This document shows, piece by piece, positions 19,172-27,963 of a DNA stretch of 64,000 nucleotides. This DNA comes from Halomonas elongata. Lineage in GTDB: Bacteria > Pseudomonadota > Gammaproteobacteria > Pseudomonadales > Halomonadaceae. Numbering within the stretch: the first letter of the stretch is position 1; each line of letters starts with the position of its first letter. Location of the stretch: positions 62,001 to 126,000 of the forward strand of contig NZ_JAJQTQ010000006.1 in NCBI RefSeq assembly GCF_029081005.1, given 5' to 3'. Below the pieces are notes generated by a model, which saw only the letters and a list, made by a program, of their open reading frames with translations, was not told where the DNA came from and ran no database searches. Made by a program: the position numbers and the translations under genes.

Positions 19172-21199
19172 TCATCGCTCGTTGTTCGGGGGAGCCGGTG
19201 ATATGGCATGGAAACGAAAACATAGCATGGTGATGTCGTCGCGTTGAGGGAGTTCGCCGCGGTAGTGTTCCAGCTCTGCCTCGTAGGCGGTGACCTGGTC
19301 GGACAGGGGAGAACGGGCATGGCGTTGCAGCATGTCGCGAAAGCGCGTGTTGCCGAAACCGAAGCCGTGTTCACCGCCGGCCTGATCGAGGAAACCGTCG
19401 GAACACAAGGTGTAGGTCGAATCACGGCGCAGAGGCAATACCTCGTTCCGGTACGTCATGGCGCGCTTCTGTCCCAGGGCACGCTTGCCGCCGGGATAGC
19501 TCGTGATGCTATCGCCGTCGCTGGCGTAGAGCGACATCTTGGCCCCGGCAAAGGTCAGCCGATCGAGATCCGGCTCTACCCACACCAGGCCGACATCCAT
19601 GTTGGTGGCGATGGAGTTCGGCAGGGTATCCTTGTGCAGGGTGGCGCGATTCTGTTGGTCCGTTTCGTTGAGCAGAGCAGCCGGATCATCGGGGCCCACT
19701 CGCAGGATGGCATTGTCGATGATCGCGCGCGCGAGCATGGTCATCAGCGAGCCGGGAACGCCATGACCGGCGCAGTCGATGACGCCCATGAGATAGCCGC
19801 GATCAGTGGCGTGGAAGACATAGATGTCGCCTCCCACTCTGTCCCTGGGGCGCCAGAGTACGGCGTGCCGGTCGGGCAGTCTCGCCTGAAGCTGGCGGCT
19901 GGGCAGAATGGCCCGCTGGATGATGCTGGCGTATTCCAGTGAGGCGTCGACCTGACGCCTGGCTTCGGTCATCTCGTTGTTGGCCTGGACCAGGGCGTGG
20001 GTGCGCTGCTGGACCCTGTCTTCGAGATCCTGGGTATGACGCTCGATACGACGCGCCATGTGGGTGAAGTCGCGTGACAACTCGCCGATTTCATCGTGGC
20101 GCTCGGTAGGCAGTCGATGATCGAAGTCGCCGTTGGCAAGCGCCCGGGCGGAACGCTGCAGTCGGCGCAGGGGGCCGAGGATGAGGCGTTCGGTGGCGTA
20201 GGAAAAGGCGATCATCAAGAGCGCCAGGATCAAGGCCAGGGTGGCCGTCATCGGCCACAGCCAGTGGTCGCCGAGCAACGGCGCCGCACGCAGGTCCAGG
20301 GCGGTGACCAGCAGCCAGTCGACGGCCGGGAGATAGCCGACGGCGAGCAGGCGGGGTTCGCCCTCCAGCATGACCTCGAGTGTCTCGACGCCCCCGGGAT
20401 GTCGCCGAGTTTCTTGCAGGGCGGACTGGAGTCGGGCCCGCGACGCCTCGTCATCGAGCAGTGACTGGATGCGTCGCTGGCCCATGTCCTGATTTGCCAC
20501 ATGGCGGCCAATGGCCACACGTTGCCGTTCCGGATGGGCCTGGATCTCGCCCCGGGGGGTGACGATCATCGGGGTCAGGCCCGCCGGACTGTCGCGAATG
20601 AAGCGATCGAGGAAGTGGCCCAGGTCGATGCCGCCGCCCGCTAGTCCCAGCAGTTCACCGTTGCGCCGGATCTTGACGTTGATCCATACCTTGGTCAGTT
20701 CCAGCTTCTGATCCTGACTGACATTGATATTGTAGGAAGCCGTGTCATTGGCGACGGCGTCGTACCAGGCATCGGCCGGGTCATCCGGCGACAGATGGTA
20801 GCGAGGTTCCGTGCTGAACGCTCGCTGACCATCGTTGTAGTAGTAGTCGCCGCGGGCGTGATCGACGATGAAATAGGCGTTGCCGCTGAGCTGGCGACGA
20901 TAGCCACGAGCCTCGTCGAAGAAGCGCTCGCGCAGAGCAGGGTCGTCCGGGTTTTCCAGCCATTCCCGGGTCACCGCCGAATCGGCCAGGCGCCGCGACA
21001 GAGCCAGGTCGCGTGAAACGGGGGTGAGGACCCGCTGCATGTGCAGCAGGGTATATTGTTCGGCGTAGCCGGTGGCGAAGTGGCGTCGTACGTCATCGAG
21101 TGCCTGCCAGGCGATCAACAAGGCGGGCACGAGGGCGACGAGACACGCCAGCAGAAGCGTCAGAGTGGACTTGCCACGAAGGCCCCAGTGTCGAGTCAT
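19172..21199 (-). CDS. siaA: membrane PPM-type phosphatase, SiaA-like
   Basis: The 675-residue protein is an inner-membrane sensor phosphatase. A transmembrane helix is at about 12-32, followed by a large periplasmic dCache-like region (about 35-300) and a second membrane helix (about 305-330). A HAMP domain with RRLQRSARALANGDFDHRL follows. A helical linker then leads to a SpoIIE/PP2C domain from about 435, with metal-site residues in GGDIYVFHATDRG and VIDCAGHGVPGSLM. It heads siaABCD and would dephosphorylate SiaC. The ATG at 21199 has no purine-rich ribosome site (the preceding bases are pyrimidine-rich), so initiation may be weak. Confidence 0.9.
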   Translation of the reverse strand: MTRHWGLRGKSTLTLLLACLVALVPALLIAWQALDDVRRHFATGYAEQYTLLHMQRVLTPVSRDLALSRRLADSAVTREWLENPDDPALRERFFDEARGYRRQLSGNAYFIVDHARGDYYYNDGQRAFSTEPRYHLSPDDPADAWYDAVANDTASYNINVSQDQKLELTKVWINVKIRRNGELLGLAGGGIDLGHFLDRFIRDSPAGLTPMIVTPRGEIQAHPERQRVAIGRHVANQDMGQRRIQSLLDDEASRARLQSALQETRRHPGGVETLEVMLEGEPRLLAVGYLPAVDWLLVTALDLRAAPLLGDHWLWPMTATLALILALLMIAFSYATERLILGPLRRLQRSARALANGDFDHRLPTERHDEIGELSRDFTHMARRIERHTQDLEDRVQQRTHALVQANNEMTEARRQVDASLEYASIIQRAILPSRQLQARLPDRHAVLWRPRDRVGGDIYVFHATDRGYLMGVIDCAGHGVPGSLMTMLARAIIDNAILRVGPDDPAALLNETDQQNRATLHKDTLPNSIATNMDVGLVWVEPDLDRLTFAGAKMSLYASDGDSITSYPGGKRALGQKRAMTYRNEVLPLRRDSTYTLCSDGFLDQAGGEHGFGFGNTRFRDMLQRHARSPLSDQVTAYEAELEHYRGELPQRDDITMLCFRFHAISPAPPNNER

Positions 21200-21535
21200 A
21201 GGAGGAAAAGCGTCCCTGCTTTGTCATCGGGCGGTGGATCCCGCCACTTTCGTTCTGGCCTACACGATGCCACAAGGCGGTATCGACGACGAGTCGGTAC
21301 CTGGAAATGGATGTCGTGATGGCTGGGTGCCATGACGCCGACGGAGTGATGTCGAATGTCACCATGGCTGGAATATAACGATCAGAATCATGGTTATTCT
21401 TCCATGGTCTATTAGCTTGCAACGCTGTTCAACCCGATCGACGATTTCGCCTGATGATGCGCAAGTCGCTGGCGTGTCATGCGCTCAGCCTGGGGCTGCA
21501 CGGTGGCTTGGTCCTGGTTGGCGAGATCATGCGGC
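21200..21535. other. intergenic region upstream of siaA
   Basis: No supported gene lies here. An AT-rich patch at about 21368-21415 lies about 170 bp upstream of siaA and may hold its promoter. I cannot place a good -35/-10 pair. Confidence 0.4.
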
Positions 21536-22660
21536 TCATCGCGGGTGGCGTGGACTGCCGGGCGACACGTTCGCGGCAGGCTGTCGAACGCGGTGCGAGC
21601 GTTGCCTGGAGGTCGGAGTGAATGTCGAGGTCTTGTCGTCGGCGCCTGACGAGCGTCTCAGCCAGCGACCCATCAGGAGTGTGAAGGCCGGTGCACCGGC
21701 CAGCAGATAGAGGTGGTAGGTGACCAGTCGCCATACGACCACGGCGGCGGCGGCCTGGGTCGCGGGCATCAATGGCATCAGCAGGGCGCCGACACCGAGC
21801 TCGGCGGCACCGGCGCCGCCGGGCAGGATGCTGACCTGGCTGGCCGCCATGGCCAGCATCTGGGTCAGAAAGGTCCAGGCCCATCCAGCCTGGCCGCCCA
21901 CGCCGAGCACGGCCAGGTACAGCAGGCTGTAGCGCAGCAGCCAGTGCGCCGCGCACAGGCCGAGGATGGTCACCAGTCGGGTGGGAGGCAGGCAGAGCGT
22001 GGCGATCAGGGCCAGGCGACAGCCGAGCAGCCGCCTGGCCAGCCAGCGACGCCGACGAGGAGAGAGGCGGCGTAGCCACCGGTTCGGGCGCTGGCGCAGC
22101 AGCCGGGGCAGTCGCAGTATCGACAGGCCGATCAGCAGCATCAGGCCGACCAGGCTCAGCATGGCGATGGCGAGCAGGCCCTGGTGAGGCCAGGCCACGT
22201 TGCCGCCCAGCGAGATGCTTGCCAGCACGCCGAGCATCGCCAGGAAGAACAGCATGTCGCAGCCCTGGTCGACCAGGAAGATCGCCGACCCCCGCGACGG
22301 GGAGAAACCGCGCCTCGCCAGCAGGGCCAGCAGGGTGACGGCACCGCCGCTGCCGCCGGGGGTGGCACAGAGGGCGAACTTGGCGGCCAGTTCGATGGCC
22401 AGTGCCTCGCCCTGACCGAGTCGGCCGGCGCGCCCGTCCAGCAACAGGCGCAGGCGCAGGGCGTTGAGGTTCCAGCAGGTCACGACCATGACCAGCATCA
22501 GGCCCAGCATGTCGATCGGGAACTCGGCCAGGGCGCCGACGATGTTCTCGCCGCCCATCAACCAGGGCACCACCAGGGCCATGGACAGGGCCAGTCCTAG
22601 CCAGCCCCAGCGTGCCAGCACACCGCGTTCCCTGGCCCGTCGGGTCCGTCGATCAGCCAT
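21536..22660 (-). CDS. flippase-like integral membrane protein (YbhN/LPG-synthase TM family)
   Basis: This protein of about 374 residues has eight or so hydrophobic segments. It resembles the membrane half of lysylphosphatidylglycerol synthase and YbhN (UPF0104). Family features include FALCATPGGSGGAVTLLALL near 97-116 and SILPGGAGAAELGVGALL near 302-319. The soluble aminoacyl-transfer domain is absent, so tRNA-dependent lipid modification is not predicted. The start is taken at MADRRTRRARERG (22660), though an ATG three codons earlier is possible. It overlaps the upstream glycosyltransferase by 8 bp, suggesting that the pair makes and translocates a glycolipid. Confidence 0.82.
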   Translation of the reverse strand: MADRRTRRARERGVLARWGWLGLALSMALVVPWLMGGENIVGALAEFPIDMLGLMLVMVVTCWNLNALRLRLLLDGRAGRLGQGEALAIELAAKFALCATPGGSGGAVTLLALLARRGFSPSRGSAIFLVDQGCDMLFFLAMLGVLASISLGGNVAWPHQGLLAIAMLSLVGLMLLIGLSILRLPRLLRQRPNRWLRRLSPRRRRWLARRLLGCRLALIATLCLPPTRLVTILGLCAAHWLLRYSLLYLAVLGVGGQAGWAWTFLTQMLAMAASQVSILPGGAGAAELGVGALLMPLMPATQAAAAVVVWRLVTYHLYLLAGAPAFTLLMGRWLRRSSGADDKTSTFTPTSRQRSHRVRQPAANVSPGSPRHPR

Positions 22661-23771
22661 GCCGCGCAAGACCGGAGGCGGCGGTGCCTGGTGTCAGGGT
22701 GGCATAGTGGTCGAGCAGGCCATCGATGACGTTCTCCCAGCGGAAGCGACGTTCGACGTAACGGCGCGCGTGCCGGCCACTGGCCTGGACGTCGTTGAGG
22801 AACAACGCCTCGACCGCCCGGGCCATGTCCGCGGCTTCCAGCGGCTCGCAGAGAACACCGCCGCCCAGGGGGACGTTCTCGATCAAGGCGCCTGCTCGGG
22901 CGGCGACCACCGGCAGGCCACAAGCCATGGCCTCCAGTGCCACCAGGCCGAAGGTTTCCCGGGTTCCCGCATGGATCATGGCGTCGGCGCTGGCGAGGGC
23001 GCGAGCCACCTCGCGGCTGTCGCAGCAGCGGGGCACCACGGTGACATTGTCGGGGACCCGGGTCGGCATGCCGGGCCCCAGCAGCAGCAGGTGGTAAGGA
23101 GAGCCGAGCCGCTGCATCACCTGGAGCAGCACATCGACATTCTTTTCCCGGGAGTTGCGGCCGGCGAAGGCCAGCAGGCGAGTATGGTCGGCCAGGCCCA
23201 GGCCGGCTCGCAGGTCCGGGTCGGCGCGGTCCGGGTGAAAGGTCTCCAGATCCACGCCGAGGGGCTGGACGCGTACCTTCTCCACGCCCCATGACTCGAG
23301 GCGTTCGGCCATGGCTCGGCAGGGGGCCATCACACCGTCGAAGCGGCCGTAGAGGTCGACCACATACCTTTTCAGCCGATGCTCCACCGCGCCGCCGAAG
23401 CGATCTCCCATCAGGCGTGGCAGGTCGGAATGGTAGAAGCCCACCACCGGCACGCCCAGGCGTTGACCGGCCTCGAGGGCCGCCCAGGCGGTGACATAGG
23501 GGTCGCCGGCCTCGATCAGGTCGGGGGACATGGCCTCCAGTGCTTCTCGCCAGGGGCGGCGGCGCAAGGGAAAGCGATAGCCCTGACCCAGGGGCAGGCG
23601 CGGGGCGGGAAGGGTGCGCAGGTCACCGAGGGCATCGCGCTCGGCGCCGGGCACCAGCAGGCTGGTGCGAATGTCATCGTAGCGGGAAAGGCAGCGGTGC
23701 TTGGCGCTCAGGTAGGTACGCACGCCGCCGCTGGCGGGAGCGTGGAACATGGTGACGTCGACGAGATGCAA
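22653..23771 (-). CDS. GT4-family glycosyltransferase
   Basis: The 372-residue protein has the two-domain GT-B layout of retaining GT4 glycosyltransferases. The N-terminal domain starts MHLVDVTMFHAPASGGVRTY with the glycine-rich acceptor loop and contains VVGFYHSDLPRLM. The C-terminal nucleotide-sugar domain includes FAGRNSREKNVDVLLQVM and the E-x7-E element HAGTRETFGLVALEAMACGL. It resembles alpha-mannosyltransferases of the MgtA/PimB type, but donor and acceptor cannot be read from sequence. It forms a two-gene unit with the downstream flippase-like gene. Confidence 0.87.
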   Translation of the reverse strand: MHLVDVTMFHAPASGGVRTYLSAKHRCLSRYDDIRTSLLVPGAERDALGDLRTLPAPRLPLGQGYRFPLRRRPWREALEAMSPDLIEAGDPYVTAWAALEAGQRLGVPVVGFYHSDLPRLMGDRFGGAVEHRLKRYVVDLYGRFDGVMAPCRAMAERLESWGVEKVRVQPLGVDLETFHPDRADPDLRAGLGLADHTRLLAFAGRNSREKNVDVLLQVMQRLGSPYHLLLLGPGMPTRVPDNVTVVPRCCDSREVARALASADAMIHAGTRETFGLVALEAMACGLPVVAARAGALIENVPLGGGVLCEPLEAADMARAVEALFLNDVQASGRHARRYVERRFRWENVIDGLLDHYATLTPGTAASGLARHG

Positions 23772-23840
23772 GGGACCCTCCCGGAATGCCGATACCTGTC
23801 CCCAGCCTAGGCGTCATTTACGACAGTTCGACGACAGCCG

Positions 23841-23872
23841 AAAAACAAGACGGCGGCCCGAGGGCCGCCGTT
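23841..23872 (-). terminator. intrinsic terminator of rnb
   Basis: On the minus strand ACGGCGGCCC and GGGCCGCCGT form a 10-bp stem with a 2-nt apparent loop, followed by CTTGTTTTT. It lies just after the rnb stop codon. Confidence 0.85.
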
Positions 23873-23900
23873 CGTGTCGCATCGGGCGAGAGGTGTTCGT

Positions 23901-25841
23901 TCAGTCGGCGGGTCGGCCTACCAGCGAGCGGGTCTCCTCCCGGGCTTCGGTCAAGGCGATCCGGACTGGATCGCCGAGCTTGAAGCGTTCTTCGCCCTCG
24001 ATCTGGATGCGGCCTTCCTTGTCGTCGATCACCACCTTGTCCCGGTCGCTGTGCATCAGCGGGGCGGGCACGAAGGCGGTCGCGCCGTTGGCCGTCAAGC
24101 GCACTCGCATGCCGCCGCGGTTGATGGCGATGATCTCGGCGTCGAAGGCTTCGCCGGATTCGGCGTGCGGGCCGAGGTAGCGAACATAGAGCCAGTCCTT
24201 GACGTCGCGCTCGGCCATGCGGTTCAGGCGACGGCGTTCGGTCAATTGCTCGGTGAGCTCGAGGCTGGCTTCCGCCGGGGCCTGTTCCCCCTTGAGCACG
24301 CGCTTGATCAGGCGGTGATTGACCATGTCACCGTACTTGCGGATCGGCGAGGTCCAGGTGGCATAGGCGGCCAGGCCGAGACCGAAGTGCGGGCCGGGGC
24401 GGGCGGACATGCTGGTGAAGCCCTGGAAGCGGCGCAACCGGGCATCGAGCCAGGCGTCGTCACGCCCTTCCAGCTCTCGCTTGAGCTCCTTGTAGCGTGG
24501 CAGCTCGGTGAGGGCTTCCAGCGCGACGTCGATGTCCTGGTCGGCCAGGAAGTCGCGGGCGGCTTCGGCCTTTTCCGGTTCGAAGGCGCGATGGACATTG
24601 AAGATGCCATGGCCCACGTGCTCGGCCAGCAGATGCGCGCAGCAGGCATTGGCCGCGATCATCGATTCCTCGATCATGCGGTTGGCGATGCGCCGCTGCT
24701 CGGTGCGGATGTTCAGCACATTGCCGGCATCGTCCAGGTCGAAGACGTAGTCCGGCCGGTCCTTGAAGACCAGGGCATGCTCGGCGCGCCAGGCGGTTCG
24801 TGCCTCGGTCAGATCGCGCAGGGCTTCGAGCTGCTCGCCGATGCCTGCCTCGGGCTTCCACTGGCCCTGGCCTTCCAGCCAGTCGGAGACGTCGTCATAG
24901 GCCAGTCGCGCATGAGAACGCACCGTCGCGGCGAAGAAGCGATAGTCACCGAGCGAGCCGTCGGCCTCCACATCCAGGGCGCAGGCCAGGGAGGGGCGGT
25001 CCTGACCTTCCCACAGGGAGCAGAGGTCGTCGGCCAGGCGTTCCGGCAGCATGGTGACGTTCTGTCCGGGCAGATAGACGGTGAAGGCGCGAGTGCGTGC
25101 TTCCAGGTCGACGCCATCGCCTTCCACGACATAGGCGGTGGGGTCGGCGATGGCCACGGTCAGGCGCCAGCCACCGTTGTCCCGGGGCTCGATGCGCAGG
25201 GCATCGTCCATGTCCCGGGTCTTGGCGTCGTCGATGGTGAAGAAGGGCGCTTCGGTGAGGTCCTCGCGCTGGAGGCCTTCATCGTGCAGCGGCCAGTCAT
25301 CGCCGGCCTCGGGGCTGGCCTGCTCCAGGGCATGGCGAGCCAGGGTCACGCGCCAGGGAGCGGCCGGATTGTCGTGCTTGGTGACCAGCTCGTCGATCTG
25401 GGCGAAGAAGGCACGGTCATCCGGCTTGAGCGGGTGACGAACGAGGCGGGCCACGACCCAGTCGCCCTCGTCCAGCGATGCCTCGTCGAGGCTGCGCTTG
25501 ACGCGCGCCTTGAGGGCGTTGCTGATCGAAGGGTGGTCGGGAATCACCGCCAGACGACCATCGCGCTTGCGCACCCGGGCAATGAAGCGTTCCAGCCCCT
25601 GTTCGATCAGGGTGTCCGGCTCCACCGAGGTTTTCTCGCCCTCCTGATGGAGGACGGCCTCGACCCGGTCGCCATGCAGCACCTGCTTCATGGCGGGCGG
25701 TGGCACGAAGTAGGAGGTGCCATCCTCGGTCTCGAGAAAGCCGAAGCCACGCTCGGTGGCCTTGATCACGCCTTCGACTCGAGGCGTGTTGTCGCGAATC
25801 TGTTGCTTGAGCTGAGCAAGCGCCGAGTTGTTCTGCAGCAT
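23901..25841 (-). CDS. rnb: exoribonuclease II
   Basis: RNase II degrades single-stranded RNA processively in the 3' to 5' direction. From the ATG at 25841 the protein is 646 residues, close to the 644 of E. coli. Cold-shock domains occupy about 1-185 (GVIKATERGFGFLETEDGTS). The RNB catalytic domain follows, with its acidic cluster FFTIDDAKTRDMDDALRI near residue 200. A C-terminal S1 domain includes SGEAFDAEIIAINRGGMRVR. The frame is open 20 codons upstream without similarity. No good ribosome site precedes the chosen ATG, so the exact start is less certain than the identity. Confidence 0.95.
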   Translation of the reverse strand: MLQNNSALAQLKQQIRDNTPRVEGVIKATERGFGFLETEDGTSYFVPPPAMKQVLHGDRVEAVLHQEGEKTSVEPDTLIEQGLERFIARVRKRDGRLAVIPDHPSISNALKARVKRSLDEASLDEGDWVVARLVRHPLKPDDRAFFAQIDELVTKHDNPAAPWRVTLARHALEQASPEAGDDWPLHDEGLQREDLTEAPFFTIDDAKTRDMDDALRIEPRDNGGWRLTVAIADPTAYVVEGDGVDLEARTRAFTVYLPGQNVTMLPERLADDLCSLWEGQDRPSLACALDVEADGSLGDYRFFAATVRSHARLAYDDVSDWLEGQGQWKPEAGIGEQLEALRDLTEARTAWRAEHALVFKDRPDYVFDLDDAGNVLNIRTEQRRIANRMIEESMIAANACCAHLLAEHVGHGIFNVHRAFEPEKAEAARDFLADQDIDVALEALTELPRYKELKRELEGRDDAWLDARLRRFQGFTSMSARPGPHFGLGLAAYATWTSPIRKYGDMVNHRLIKRVLKGEQAPAEASLELTEQLTERRRLNRMAERDVKDWLYVRYLGPHAESGEAFDAEIIAINRGGMRVRLTANGATAFVPAPLMHSDRDKVVIDDKEGRIQIEGEERFKLGDPVRIALTEAREETRSLVGRPAD

Positions 25842-26009
25842 GATAACGATCGAATGGCGGGATAAGGGGGCCACTATACGGATTCCGCCGGCCCACGCCA
25901 ATCACGGTGCAGGGCCATCGCAGATGGTGCCATCGCTCGTGGCTGATTCGTCGCGAGGGGCGTCATCACGCTGTTTCGCGAGGGGTGGGGGACCAAGGTA
26001 TAAGACAAG

Positions 26010-26046
26010 TGGTATTTGATTGGTATTGTTAGTGGTCTATATTGGT
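26010..26046 (+). promoter_or_regulatory. four phased TGGT direct repeats, probable nag operator
   Basis: TGGT recurs at 26010, 26021, 26033 and 26043 in the contexts GTGGTATT, TTGGTATT, GTGGTCTA and TTGGTCCT. The intervals are 10-12 bp. An opposite-strand copy, GACCAAGG, lies at 25991. TGGTCTA/TGGTATA half-sites are typical of GntR/HutC-type GlcNAc regulators such as DasR and NagR. The array ends 28 bp before the regulator gene and could control the whole nag operon. Confidence 0.55.
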
Positions 26047-26074
26047 CCTATATCGATACGGCACGAGAGCGACC

Positions 26075-26809
26075 ATGGATCGTCGATTTCAACAACTGCG
26101 ACTCGACCCCGACCTGTCCACGCCGCTGTACCACCAGCTGGCGAGTCGACTGGAAGACGCCATCGAGGAGGGTGCCTGGCAGGCCGGCGAGGCCCTTCCC
26201 TCCGAGCGGGCCCTGGCCGAGTCGCTGGATGTCTCGCGGATCACGGCCCGCAAGGCCCTGGATCGGTTGGCCGAGCGCGGGCTGATCCGGCGTACCCGCG
26301 GGTCCGGCACCTTCATCACGCCGCGCCTCAATCAACCCCTGACTCGCCTGGCGAGCTTCACCGAAATGCTGACCCAGCGTGGCTTTACCCCGCGTTCGCA
26401 CTGGCTGTCACGGAGCCTGGCCGCTCCCTCGGCCGACGAGAGCCTGCGCCTGGGCCTGGGCGGCGATGCCCGGGTGGCGCGCCTCAAGCGCCTGCGACTG
26501 GCCGATGGCGTAGTGATGGCGGTGGAGGAGAGCTGCCTGCCGCAGTCGGTACTCGGCGATCCGCAAGGGGTGGAAGACTCGCTGTATGCCTTTCTGGAGG
26601 ATGCGGGCCGGCCGGTGGCGCGGGCCCTGCAGCACGTCACGGCGGTCAATGCCGACGCCGAGCTGGCGCGTCTGGCCGAGGTGCCGGAGGGCCAGGCCCT
26701 GCTCAAGGTGACCCGTCAGGGCTATCTGGTCGACGGCACGCCGGCGGAGCTGACGGTCACCTACTGTCGCACCGATTACTACGACTTCATCGTCGAGCTG
26801 ACACGTTGA
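26075..26809 (+). CDS. nagQ: GntR/HutC-family regulator of GlcNAc use
   Basis: The 244-residue protein has a GntR winged helix at about 17-75, with LPSERALAESLDVSRITARK and LAERGLIRRTRGSGTFI. A UTRA ligand-binding domain follows, ending VTYCRTDYYDFIVELTR. Proteins of this class sense GlcNAc-6-P or GlcN-6-P and repress nag genes. The order regulator, nagA, SIS deaminase, EIIA-HPr-EI, EIICB is that of the Pseudomonas nag cluster. The start MDRRFQQLRLD (26075) follows a GAGAG ribosome site; an earlier in-frame ATG lies inside the repeat region. The symbol is by context; nagR would be equally suitable. Confidence 0.88.
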   Translation: MDRRFQQLRLDPDLSTPLYHQLASRLEDAIEEGAWQAGEALPSERALAESLDVSRITARKALDRLAERGLIRRTRGSGTFITPRLNQPLTRLASFTEMLTQRGFTPRSHWLSRSLAAPSADESLRLGLGGDARVARLKRLRLADGVVMAVEESCLPQSVLGDPQGVEDSLYAFLEDAGRPVARALQHVTAVNADAELARLAEVPEGQALLKVTRQGYLVDGTPAELTVTYCRTDYYDFIVELTR

Positions 26810-26841
26810 GATCTGACGTCGAGAGAAAACCGGGAGATACC

Positions 26842-27963
26842 ATGCGCTACGGCAACATCCTGACACCCGACGGTTGGCGGCTCGGCGAGCTGCATTGGCA
26901 CGACGGGCGCATCAGCCGCATCGACGGCGAGCCGGTCGACCCCGAGGACAATGACCTGCCGCGCCTGCTGCCGGGATTCATCGACCTGCACGTACATGGC
27001 GGGGGTGGTGCCGATGTCATGGAAGGCGGCACGGCGGTGGCCACGGTGGCGCGTACGCATGTGCGCTTCGGCACCACCAGCCTGCTGGCCACCACCATGA
27101 CGGCGCCGGATGGCGATACCCGGCGCGTGCTGGGGGATGTCGGGACCTACCTGGAGGCGCCGGACCCGGAGGCCAGTCGCGTGCTGGGGGTACACCTGGA
27201 AGGCCCTTACATCAATCCGGGCAAGCTCGGTGCCCAGCCGTCCCACGCCCGGCCCGGTGTGCTCGAGGACGTCGAGGAACTGCGCCGGCTGGCACCGATC
27301 GTGCTGCTGACCCTGGCACCGGAATTGGCCGGCCACCTGACGCTGATCCGCGAGCTCAGCGAGCGCGGCGTTCGCGTGCAGGTCGGCCACACCCTGGGCA
27401 GCTACGAGGAGGGCGTGGCGGCGCTGGAGCATGGCGCCCGCGGTTTCACCCATCTCTTCAATGCCATGTCCGGGCTGCATCACCGCAAGCCCGGCATGGT
27501 TGGGGCGGCCATGGCGCATGCGGAGTATGCCGAACTGATTCCCGACCTGCTGCATGTGCATCCCGGCGCGATCCGTGCTGCCCTGCGCTGTATCCCGCAC
27601 CTCTATGCGGTGACCGATTCCACCGCCGCGGCGGGCATGCCCGATGGCGAATATCGCCTCGGCGAGCAGGCGGTCACCAAGTGCCTGGGCGGCGTGCGCC
27701 TGGCCGATGGCACCCTGGCGGGCAGCACCCTGACCATGGATCAGGCGCTGCGCAACCTGGTCGGTCTCGGTCAGACGCTGGCCGAGGCCTCCAACCGACT
27801 TTCCCGTTATCCCGCTGATTTCCTGGGGCGCCATGACCTCGGTCGCCTGACCGAAGGGGCCCATGCCGATCTGGTGGAACTGGATTCCCGCTTGAACCTG
27901 AGAGCCGTCCATGTCGGCGGCCGGCTCGTCGTCGAAGGAGACGCTCATGTCACTGATGCTTGA
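26842..27963 (+). CDS. nagA: N-acetylglucosamine-6-phosphate deacetylase
   Basis: NagA hydrolyses GlcNAc-6-P to GlcN-6-P and acetate in the cytoplasm. The 373-residue protein is an amidohydrolase. Its motifs are PGFIDLHVHGGGG (H50, H52), GVHLEGPYINPGKLGAQ with the metal-binding glutamate, GHTLGSYEEG and FTHLFNAMSGLHHRKPG. The catalytic aspartate lies in AVTDSTAAAGMPDG. The ATG at 26842 has a GGGAG ribosome site. The 3' end overlaps the next gene by 17 bp, indicating coupled expression. Confidence 0.95.
   Translation: MRYGNILTPDGWRLGELHWHDGRISRIDGEPVDPEDNDLPRLLPGFIDLHVHGGGGADVMEGGTAVATVARTHVRFGTTSLLATTMTAPDGDTRRVLGDVGTYLEAPDPEASRVLGVHLEGPYINPGKLGAQPSHARPGVLEDVEELRRLAPIVLLTLAPELAGHLTLIRELSERGVRVQVGHTLGSYEEGVAALEHGARGFTHLFNAMSGLHHRKPGMVGAAMAHAEYAELIPDLLHVHPGAIRAALRCIPHLYAVTDSTAAAGMPDGEYRLGEQAVTKCLGGVRLADGTLAGSTLTMDQALRNLVGLGQTLAEASNRLSRYPADFLGRHDLGRLTEGAHADLVELDSRLNLRAVHVGGRLVVEGDAHVTDA

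Noticed and set aside
21477..22079. Minus-strand open frame overlapping the flippase-like gene
   Set aside because: Different frame of the same GC-rich DNA, with no hydrophobic pattern or domain.
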